A stretch of DNA of 64,000 nucleotides from Coemansia sp. RSA 487 (taxonomy: Eukaryota; Kickxellomycota; Kickxellomycetes; Kickxellales; Kickxellaceae): assembly GCA_027577595.1 (NCBI GenBank), contig JANBRJ010000041.1, positions 1-64,000 of the forward strand. The letters are read 5' to 3'. Below the pieces are notes generated by a model. That model did not search any database. It worked only from the letters and a program-made list of their open reading frames with translations, and was not told where the DNA came from. Each line of letters starts with the position of its first letter. Within the stretch, counting starts at the first letter, position 1. Shown piece after piece: positions 56,681 to 64,000 of this stretch. The translations under genes were made by a program, and so were the position numbers.

Positions 56681-58246
56681 TTAAACAGTGGGTTTACAGT
56701 AGCAATGTAACGATAGGATAGGCCCTACTGGGGGTTTTGAGAACAGCAGCCTCTGTGCAATCCACACCACAATCAGCGCCAGAGCCACAAAAAAGGCCAT
56801 GGTTTGGCGGGCCGTATAGGTGTACCCGTAGATCCACCAGCCGATAGCCAAGCACACCAGAGGTTTCGTCTGTGACACGACAGCCACACCAAAGACGCCG
56901 TCAGACGCGGGGGCGCTCAGCATCGCAGTCCTCGCTATTAACGATAGAGCTCCAAGACACGCCACGCCCACGCATGCACCCAGGACACGCGCATCCAACG
57001 TCTGCAACACGTAAAGAGGCTTTTCAGCCACGGGCCACAGAACTAGAAGCGAAATCATGCACAGCGGCGCAAAGTGGCGGAGGAACCCGGCAGCCGACAA
57101 GCCGGGACGGCGCGCAATGAACTCGCTGGTGCCAACAAGGAGCAGCGCATGCATGGCTAGACTGGCAAGCGACAGGGCCACGGATCCTAGCGCATAGGCG
57201 ATTGCCACGCCACGCGGGCGCACGTTGAGGCCGGTGCCGTCAGCGTTCTCAGTCGCGATTATCATGTTGTGGGCCGGCGCCCAGACTGTTGCACCCAGCG
57301 CCACGGTAAGCGGCCATGCCACCCACTGCCCCACTTCGCTGCCCGCCGCATCCTTCGAGTCGGCGGGCAGGTGCGACGATACGTGCGCCACAGCTCTGCG
57401 CAGCCTGCTTGCCACCACCGACTGCGGGTGGGAGCGCACGGTTGCAAGCAGCGCCGCTGTAGCCAGCGGCAGGGCGCACTGGATGGTCTGGAACGTGCCG
57501 TGGATAGAGTTCAGCCTGTGTGCGGCCTGCGACAGCACAACGCCCGCGCAGTAGATGGCCACCAGGGGAAGCATCGACGCAACACGCAGTGGATGCGGCG
57601 CGCGCACAAACAGACCGAATCGCCGGTTTGTCAGCACCTCTATCAGAAGAGCCGTCATCCCGTGCACCAGCGCCTGCATGAACACGGGTGAATAAAAGTC
57701 CATCTCGTCGGCAACCAGCTTCTCCAGAATGATGAACCCCACCAACGGCGCAACCATCGAGATGCCGCCCAGAACCGCCACCACTCGTGCATCGACGATC
57801 CAACGCACCGCTCGTGCACACGGCCCGGTCCCATTGCTTGCTTGCGTCAGCCGCATTAGGCACAGAGCCAGGAACGGAATGCTGTCCTCGTTGCTCCCGC
57901 TGTACCGTCCTCGCTGCATATTAATGTCGACGTTGCAGTGCACCAGCTCTTTGCCTGTTTTCCGCTCGTCCACGCATGGGCTGGGCGTCGCCGACCCGCT
58001 GCTGTCGCTGGCTATGGTGTCGCTGTCGCCGTCGCTTGACACGCGGTGGATGCTCAGCTCGCTGAACACCGTCGATGACGAGTCTCCTCCTGCCAGCTCA
58101 ACGCCCTGGCCACGTGGCCACTGTCGCCGTGCCATCCCCTGTCTGCTGCTACACTCGGACTCCACTGGGCTGGGCGGCTTCTGCGCCAGACCGTCCGCTG
58201 AACCCGTCAAAACCGGCGGTGCTCTTTTTCTGCTGTTGGATAGCAT
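56681..58246 (-). CDS. DMT-superfamily (nucleotide-sugar/triose-phosphate type) transporter
   Basis: 521 residues from the ATG at 58244-58246. The ORF runs further upstream through poly-F/S sequence that is better read as leader. Residues 1-135 are a hydrophilic Ser-rich cytosolic tail. From about residue 145 there are some ten hydrophobic segments (VVAVLGGISMVAPLVGFIIL, LPLVAIYCAGVVLSQAA, VALGSVALSLASLAMHALLLV, VLGACVGVACLGALSLIA, MAFFVALALIVVWIAQRLL). FQTIQCALPLATAALLATV and VSQTKPLVCLAIGWWIYG sit where TPT/SLC35 carriers have their KALEPVF-type and second-repeat motifs, but the usual Lys is Gln. Probably in Golgi or ER membrane; substrate unknown. Confidence 0.75.
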   Translation of the reverse strand: MLSNSRKRAPPVLTGSADGLAQKPPSPVESECSSRQGMARRQWPRGQGVELAGGDSSSTVFSELSIHRVSSDGDSDTIASDSSGSATPSPCVDERKTGKELVHCNVDINMQRGRYSGSNEDSIPFLALCLMRLTQASNGTGPCARAVRWIVDARVVAVLGGISMVAPLVGFIILEKLVADEMDFYSPVFMQALVHGMTALLIEVLTNRRFGLFVRAPHPLRVASMLPLVAIYCAGVVLSQAAHRLNSIHGTFQTIQCALPLATAALLATVRSHPQSVVASRLRRAVAHVSSHLPADSKDAAGSEVGQWVAWPLTVALGATVWAPAHNMIIATENADGTGLNVRPRGVAIAYALGSVALSLASLAMHALLLVGTSEFIARRPGLSAAGFLRHFAPLCMISLLVLWPVAEKPLYVLQTLDARVLGACVGVACLGALSLIARTAMLSAPASDGVFGVAVVSQTKPLVCLAIGWWIYGYTYTARQTMAFFVALALIVVWIAQRLLFSKPPVGPILSLHCYCKPTV

Positions 58247-58989
58247 AATAATAACGCGAAGGCTTTTACTCTCCTCCCTTTTTGGTCGAACTCTTCCCGC
58301 TAGCCGCGTTATTCGATACCGGGGGGAACCGCTATGCTGGTATTGAAAGACAGAGTCAAGAACGAAAAAAAAAAAGACAAAGTCCAAAGAAAAGCAAATA
58401 ATAAACACAAAAGAATCAAATGATATGGAGAAAGAGAAAGAGAAAAAAAAGACCGTTTTACTAAACAAAAAAACTGTTGTCAGCCTCCTCCCCGTCAGAG
58501 CTCTTTAACAAGAGGGGATTGTTTACAGTTTGTAATGTTACTGCTATTTTATCTACTTCAAAGTATTTGTGTTCTTGAAATCCCACTTCCCAGAAAGACG
58601 CTCTTTTCCAGTATGCAATTCAAGCGACTTGAACAGAAGAAAGTACAAGCAAACACAAGTTTTGATGCGGAAACCGCAGCTGAAAAGTGTGAAAATAACA
58701 AAGAGAGCGGCTTGGTTCCAAAGGGTGGCTTAACGCGTAGTTTAACAAATAGCTTAAAATATACAAGATATAACACGTTCGCAGGATTAAGGTTGCTGTT
58801 TCCACAGTATACGCAAAGAAATAAAAAATGAACAGCTAGGGTGAGAAGCAAAAGATGGAAGAAAAGAACGAGACCAAGGAACGCTTTTTCTCGTGCTTGG
58901 ATGGTTTTGGACGAACTTTTTTCTTTATCCCTCCCAAAAGGAACTTATTTCAAGCCAAATCACACCAATGAGGATTTCTGCCACAAACC
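58247..58989. other. Intergenic region
   Basis: 5' flank of the transporter gene and far 3' flank of Fanzor copy B. A chance ORF at 58535-58831. Nothing recognised. Confidence 0.35.
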
Positions 58990-59109
58990 CCCAATTGCCA
59001 CTAACGTGTGGCAGCTGAAGCCTTGTATCTGGCATTAATTTCCGCCCAGAACAGTTCTGGACAGTTGGAGTGCAATAGCACCCAGGGAAAAATATGGTTG
59101 TTGTTAATA
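58990..59109 (-). ncRNA. Candidate guide (omega) RNA region 3' of Fanzor copy B
   Basis: Two perfect hairpins lie within 120 bp after the Fanzor stop. One is 59046-59060 (CCAGAA/TTCTGG, 3-nt loop). The other is 58996-59013 (TGCCAC/GTGGCA, 6-nt loop). Fanzor and TnpB guide RNAs are made from the 3' end of the gene and its flank and are highly structured, so this is the right place. No expression or covariation evidence is available. Confidence 0.3.
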
Positions 59110-61344
59110 CTACTGCTGCGATTCCGCTGAGCGGGGCTTTTTTCTAGGCTGTGCAGAGCCACTGGTAGACCTCTTGGCGCCGCTCGCGGGTTTTTTGGTC
59201 TTTTTTGCTGGCGGAAGAGTGGTGCCATGCCTAAAACGCTCAGGCCTCTTGTGTGTTTGGCGCAGACTATGGAGGATATGCCTAAAATTCAATACAGCAG
59301 CAAGATCCCTGTTCCAAAACCGAGCAACAGGCTCTTTCCCGAGCTGGTTAGCAGGCTTCATGCTATCTGCCACGTACTCCACACATTTTTTGTTTTGACA
59401 CATTAGGAGTCTATGGCAGGTAACATACTCACGCCTATTCTCTTTCGGGTAGGGCCTTGGGTTTGGAACCAGCTCTTCAGGATGCATAAGCCTGTTTTCG
59501 CAACAAACGGGGCAGAAAGTCGAGGTGCGGAATTCATCCAATAGGTACACTTTGAACCCATGCTTTCGCAACATCCTACGCATGCCTACACCCTGGATGG
59601 GCTCGTGGTACTTGCACGTGTCAGCAGACCAATTCCCAAGAATCAGAACAGGATCAGGACCAAACTGTTCATGGATAAGGTTGGCAAGAATATGATCTGC
59701 CCTTTGGCTGTTAAGGTAGGCTGCTAGACGCAGCTGCCGATGAAGAGGTTTCTTGTTCGTTCTGTTTGTCTGCGTACAGGAATAGAACTTGCTCAGAAGG
59801 GGCCACACCTCAGCCTGGACCTCAATGAACCTCTTGAATTCACCAAGATCAACAGTGGTGCATGGAACCTCAGCCAGACGCCTCTCTGCCTCAATGATAG
59901 CATTTTCAGGGTACATCTTCTTGGCTGCTTCGAGGATCCTGCGGAACTTGGTAGAACGAGTCAGCTTGGCCTTGTGATTGCGCGTAAACCGGAATAGCCA
60001 TGGATTCCCAATGGAGCTGTACTCATGCATGCAGAACAGAAGGTTCCTCCTGCCTGGGTCAATCAGCACACATTTTCCTTCCATTGCACACAACTTGTCT
60101 TGGTCGACTGATCCAATGTACTCGAACTCAAATCCGTCTTCACCCTTGCCCTTCTTGCTCTTTGGCGTCTTGGTCTTGGCAGCGCTGGCAGTGTCAGGTG
60201 TCTTGATGTTGTTGGTCTGGTCTGTGCTGTTGTTGATTTTCTTTTTGGCCTTGCACTTCTTGAAAATAGAGATCGACACACCGTCTGTCTGAACTGAGCC
60301 TTCAAACACCTTGCCACCCTATTTGCTCTTAACTGCCCGGCAGTTTATGTCAAGGACCTCATCCCAAAGGTCATTCGTAAGCTTCTGTCCCTTATTCATG
60401 ACACCAAGGAACCACTGACAAAGGATAGCCTTATCAATGTGGACATGACATGGGATCCACTGTGTGCGAAGTGGTATGCATTGGAAGCTGCGGGGCTTGG
60501 TTTGCTGGAAGAACCGAGCCAGAAGAAAGAAGGTTTTGATGTGCTTGATAGGGTCATACTTGATGTCATAGTAGAGACCCTTTTCGCTAGGTGCATCGTT
60601 TTCGTAGATGTAGAACACTGATTGAAGATCCTTGATCCGTTCGTAAATGTGTGCATCTAGCTCAGCTTCGATGATCTTGCCTCGCTTAACACATTCCTTG
60701 GCCTTGTCTGCTGGCCCCCACACCTCAGCTCTTAGGCTATCTTGGATAGTAGCAGCTGATGCGCCAGCAGCCTTGAGCTCAATCCTCTTTGCAAGTGCTT
60801 CGATCTTTGACCTACAGAGCATGTTGACAGCTCTGCGTAGGCAGTTTCCGAGGTTATTCTTTACCGATACAAGGAACGCAGTGTGTATCTTCTGGGCCTC
60901 ATACCCAGCTATCTGGGCCATGTACGGCTGCTTTTTCTGCTTGATACGCGACGACTTGGCATACATATCCCAGTGTTTAGCTATCAGCTCCCGAAACTCC
61001 GTCGTGTCCGGCTTGTCGATTTCAGTGGGCTTGGCGCCTTTGAGTTTCGCTTCCGTTTTTGCTTTGGGTTTCTTCTTCCGTGCTTTGCCGACAGCTGTAG
61101 TTTTCCCGCCATTGACCTTTAAGATCACTTCCCTAAAAAAGGGAACGCATACATACCGGTCGAGCTTGAAATCAATGTCCTCGCGAAGCTCGTATATGAA
61201 TATCCAGCGAGCAAAGTTATAAGAATGGCGAGTATTATAATTTGTTGTTTTAACTAGCTTTCGAAGTGGCGGTCTGTACTTGCGGCGCCAACTGACGGCC
61301 TGCAAGGGAACCTTCAGGACACACACCTCGTCGTTGCGCGCCAT
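59110..61344 (-). pseudogene. Fanzor (TnpB-like RNA-guided nuclease), nearly whole copy B
   Basis: About 744 codons in one frame from ATG 61342-61344 to the stop at 59110, interrupted once by TAG at 60319-60321. Alignment with copy A crosses this point without a gap, so it is a nonsense change, not an intron. The N-terminal half holds family blocks (RWIFIYELRED, KGLYYDIKYDP, PRSFQCIPLRTQW). The C-terminal half has RuvC-I (CVLIDPGRRNLLFCM; Asp codon 60058-60060), RuvC-II region LILGNWSAD with a downstream DEFRTSTFC whose Glu may be the rearranged Fanzor glutamate, a zinc finger (CPVC and CHRLLMCQNKKC), and RuvC-III FWNRDLAAVLNF (Asp codon 59305-59307). A basic tail looks like a nuclear signal. 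No transposase is adjacent. Whether TAG is read through is unknown. Confidence 0.88.
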
Positions 61345-62081
61345 CGGAGGTGTGTGTTGAAATAAAAGGAAGGAAAAAAGAAAAAGATGAGGTTGAGTTG
61401 TTGCAGTTTTGATAAATAATAAGAGAAAGGTAACCGCAACGCAAGGAAAAAGAGAAATGCGAAAGACTTTTCTCTACTCTTTGTGTTACAAGAATAAATG
61501 CCATAGCGAAACTAAAGTCCCTCTACTATTTTTTAGAAACAGTGGGCTTTTTATACCCGTAAAACAGTAATAAAACTACCTCATACGTTATAACTATATG
61601 CATAATGCATATAGACCTGAGCTAATAATACTCAATAGTACTTGAGCTACATTGGTAGCTCAAGGCACTGATTGGCTTGCTCAATCAGTGTCACACTTTG
61701 TAATTATTTCCTTGGGAAATGGCTTTTTGTCGTTTTTCGGTTCTCTTTTTTTTTTGCCACCATCCGCTTCATGGAGAAAGAGGTGTTGACAGAATCATTT
61801 GTGATTGCTTCTTTTATTGCGATAGGATGGCAAGCTCTTTTCTCCTCCCATCTGCTTTTTTATCTCTCAATTATTTTTTGTATGAAATATCTTTTTATCT
61901 GATTATATTTTTCTTTTTGTGGCACACACACCAAGGGGGAAGCAGATACAGCATAGCAGTGACGAATCCCCTCAACAAACACACTCTCCCTTTCAACACT
62001 TCTTTCTCTTTCTCGTTTTTAGCTGTTATCAACACTTCGTTTTCTCTCGTTTGTTGCAAACATTCTTTCTCACTTCCGACA
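61345..62081. other. Divergent intergenic region with three perfect hairpins
   Basis: Separates Fanzor copy B from Rsm22. It holds the inverted repeats at 61594-61690 (separate entry). The 350 bp before Rsm22 are T/C-rich, like other leaders in this window. Confidence 0.5.
61594..61690. repeat. Cluster of three perfect inverted repeats
   Basis: IR1 61594-61614: arms CTATATGCAT/ATGCATATAG, 1-nt centre. IR2 61641-61664: arms CTTGAGCTAC/GTAGCTCAAG, loop ATTG. IR3 61666-61690: arms CACTGATTG/CAATCAGTG, 7-nt loop. IR2 and IR3 are separated by one base, forming a double hairpin. Confidence 0.95.
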
Positions 62082-63944
62082 ATGCTCCGGCTACTGAGCA
62101 CGCGAACGCTGGTTGCACGAGTTGCCACGTCGGTTCTCTCGCCAACGACACAACCAGCAGCCATGCACTGTATACGCATCAGAGCATATCGCTCCAAACA
62201 GGTGCCAGACTCGGTGTGGGATAGCGTGCCGCTAAACGACGAGGATAGCAAGGCAACGAGCCCCGAAGACATCATGCCGCTGGACCGCCTGTCCAGCATG
62301 TCGCAGGAGATTGATATCGATGCAGACGACTCACGTGACTCGTTCGACAGGTACAAATATTACGGGCGATCGCACGAACCTGTGCTCCGCGGCACCGACG
62401 AAGTGCGGTTCGGGTGCAAGTACATGGGGATGGTCGAGCTCCCGCAGTACTTGCGCACCGCCATCGAAGCATATGTAGTGCCGATGGACAAGAAGAGCTT
62501 GAGATACGATTACTTGCGGCTGGCTGACTCTGTCAGATCGATGAACTCGATGACACCACGAGGGAAGGGAAAAAGCAGGGTGGCGGCCGAGCAGCGTGAA
62601 GAGGATGAGCTGGGCGCAAAGAGTAAGAAACTGGAGGACAACGAGACGGGATCTCTCGCACCGTACAAGGTACTGAAGCCACTTCCTGGAGAGCACGTCG
62701 ATGTGATCATCCCTGGCAAACGCCCGGCACCCGAGTCACTGGTACGGCCCAGCACGCGTCTCAAGCCGCACACCATCGAGTTTGGAAGGTTTGAGACCGC
62801 CGCATACGTCGCTACGTTTGTGCCCGCCACATACGGCCCGATCTTCAATGTTCTGACGGAGCTGGCCGACCGGCTTCCCGGCTTCGCACCACAGTCGGTT
62901 CTTGATTTTGGGGCTGGCCCTGCGCCTGTTCTATGGGCAGCGCAGGAAATATGGCCGCGGTTTGCGCGCTACCTGGGCATCGACGTATCCGAGGAAATGC
63001 TCCAGTCCGCCGAAGCGCTGCTCACCAGCGTCCCACACGATTTGCGTGCCAAGGAGATCGAGTTTGCGCGGTACTTGGCGCCGCTGCCCTCGGGAAGCAC
63101 AGGCGATTCTGCTGACGGCAAATTCGATCTTGTCGTGTCTGCGTTTACGCTGTCCGATCTTCCCTCGGATGCCGTTCGTAAGACCACCATCGAGACGATG
63201 TGGCAGCGCACCAAGGACACGCTTGTTCTTATCGACCGCGGGTCGCCCGACTCGTCGCGCATGATCAGCGATGCACGCAGCCACTTGATAGACCTAGAAA
63301 GAACCGCCTCTGGGAAAGATGGCAACCCTGACATCCACACGTTTGCACCCTTTGCTAACGACCTCCCGGACCCGACAAACGGAACATCGGCATGGATCCA
63401 CTTCTCGCAGCGCATCCAGCGACCCATGTGCACGATGCTAACGAAACGATCGAAATCAAACATTGAGGATCTCCGGTACTCGTACATCATCATGCGGCGC
63501 GGCCAGCGCCCTCAGCTTCAACCACCCATCCGTGATGCTAGTAAGCGTGTCAGCATGCGGGTTGCGCAACAGTACCCCGATGCTTACCAGCCATCCGGAG
63601 TGCAGCGCAAAACGAAGGAGCAGCTGTCGTGCGAATCGCATCACTGGGCACGTGCCATCCTGCCGCCCATCAAACGCAAGGGGCACGTTATAGTTGATGT
63701 GGTCACTGCTGAGGGGCGGATCGAGCGGTGGACGTTCACGAAGGCGCATAACAAGCAAGCGTACAGAGATGCACGCAAGGCGAACTGGGGTGATCTGATC
63801 CCACATGCTCCTAAAACCATTGTTGTACGGCCCCAGTTCAAGCCGCCTCCGCCCGCAGGTTCTGATCCCGCTGTTAATCGCAAAGTGCGCCGATCGGACT
63901 TTGCATCGTTCACCAAAGACAAACAGCAGCTGACAAAGACATAA
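62082..63944 (+). CDS. RSM22: Mitochondrial Rsm22/METTL17-type ribosome assembly methyltransferase homologue
   Basis: 620 residues from the ATG at 62082. The open frame extends upstream, but that part is leader-like. The N-terminus MLRLLSTRTLVARVATSVL is a good mitochondrial presequence. The Rsm22 domain includes ATYGPIFNVLTELADRLPGF, SAM motif I VLDFGAGPAPVLWAAQEIWP (residues about 273-292), IDVSEEML, DLVVSAFTLSDLP and DTLVLIDRGSP. The C-terminal part has FSQRIQRP and RYSYIIMRRG. Members bind the mitochondrial small-subunit rRNA and help assemble the 28S/37S particle. Unusually, the region that carries Fe-S cysteines in the family (APCP...CP, then WCHFSQR) reads APFANDLPDP and WIHFSQR here (residues about 422-444), with no cysteines. 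Confidence 0.92.
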   Translation: MLRLLSTRTLVARVATSVLSPTTQPAAMHCIRIRAYRSKQVPDSVWDSVPLNDEDSKATSPEDIMPLDRLSSMSQEIDIDADDSRDSFDRYKYYGRSHEPVLRGTDEVRFGCKYMGMVELPQYLRTAIEAYVVPMDKKSLRYDYLRLADSVRSMNSMTPRGKGKSRVAAEQREEDELGAKSKKLEDNETGSLAPYKVLKPLPGEHVDVIIPGKRPAPESLVRPSTRLKPHTIEFGRFETAAYVATFVPATYGPIFNVLTELADRLPGFAPQSVLDFGAGPAPVLWAAQEIWPRFARYLGIDVSEEMLQSAEALLTSVPHDLRAKEIEFARYLAPLPSGSTGDSADGKFDLVVSAFTLSDLPSDAVRKTTIETMWQRTKDTLVLIDRGSPDSSRMISDARSHLIDLERTASGKDGNPDIHTFAPFANDLPDPTNGTSAWIHFSQRIQRPMCTMLTKRSKSNIEDLRYSYIIMRRGQRPQLQPPIRDASKRVSMRVAQQYPDAYQPSGVQRKTKEQLSCESHHWARAILPPIKRKGHVIVDVVTAEGRIERWTFTKAHNKQAYRDARKANWGDLIPHAPKTIVVRPQFKPPPPAGSDPAVNRKVRRSDFASFTKDKQQLTKT

Positions 63945-64000
63945 TCCAACATGCCATCTATTTTCTAAATGACATTTAGAAACAAACCAGCTAGCTATAC

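Noticed and set aside
58247-58468. N-terminal extension of the transporter ORF
   Set aside because: Encodes a Phe/Ser-rich run from a poly-purine stretch, unlike a conserved N-terminus; the ATG at 58246 is preferred.
60300-60360. An intron as explanation for the TAG in Fanzor copy B
   Set aside because: The flanking residues align with copy A on both sides with no extra sequence, so a nonsense change is simpler.
1-64000. CRISPR arrays, rRNA genes, LTR elements or reverse transcriptase ORFs
   Set aside because: None seen on either strand; the only tandem repeats are microsatellites and the coding minisatellite.

Overview
The window looks like nuclear DNA of an early-diverging filamentous fungus. 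Genes are mostly single-exon. Where introns occur they have GTAAGT-type donors and a TACTAAC-type branch point. The proteins include Ysc84/SYLF, RING-H2, SPFH and mitochondrial Rsm22 homologues, plus long low-complexity Q/S/A tracts. A HAUS3-like augmin subunit and two Fanzor genes fit a Zoopagomycota/Kickxellomycotina or Mucoromycota-type fungus. I prefer the former, but only weakly, because no rRNA or other marker gene is present.

Layout. 1-2.9 kb: a decayed Tc1/mariner-type transposon carrying a Fanzor (eukaryotic TnpB-like RNA-guided nuclease) gene as cargo. 3.4-4.4 kb: a SYLF-domain protein. 4.6-10.1 kb: two tandem paralogues of a Myb/SANT-like family. 11.0-13.6 kb: a large low-complexity protein with a conserved C-terminal domain. 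13.6-19.0 kb: gene desert. 19.0-24.0 kb: four single-span RING-H2 ligases. 24.1-25.2 kb: an SPFH/stomatin-like protein. 26.1-26.5 kb: a small secreted repeat protein. 27.4-29.9 kb: the augmin subunit, in four exons. 30.1-31.9 kb: a DUF4246 pseudogene. 31.9-33.3 kb: a second Tc1 relic. 33.6-35.7 kb: one small ORF and two more small secreted proteins. 36.8-40.1 kb: a third Myb/SANT-like member. 40.1-45.3 kb: desert. 45.3-47.6 kb: an unknown protein and a FrnE/DsbA-like oxidoreductase. 47.6-54.8 kb: desert. 54.8-56.0 kb: a fourth, short Myb/SANT-like member. 56.7-58.2 kb: a DMT-superfamily transporter. 59.0-61.3 kb: a nearly whole Fanzor gene. 62.1-63.9 kb: Rsm22/METTL17.

Points that stand out: two Fanzor copies with different settings, one with hairpins on both flanks; three perfect inverted repeats within 100 bp; an Rsm22 that lacks the family's Fe-S cysteines; a four-member candidate transcription-factor family whose members often sit below multi-kilobase deserts; and a family of single-cysteine secreted repeat proteins. 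Every in-frame stop in the broken genes can be read as CAG to TAG or CGA to TGA. No tRNA, rRNA, CRISPR or retroelement was recognised.
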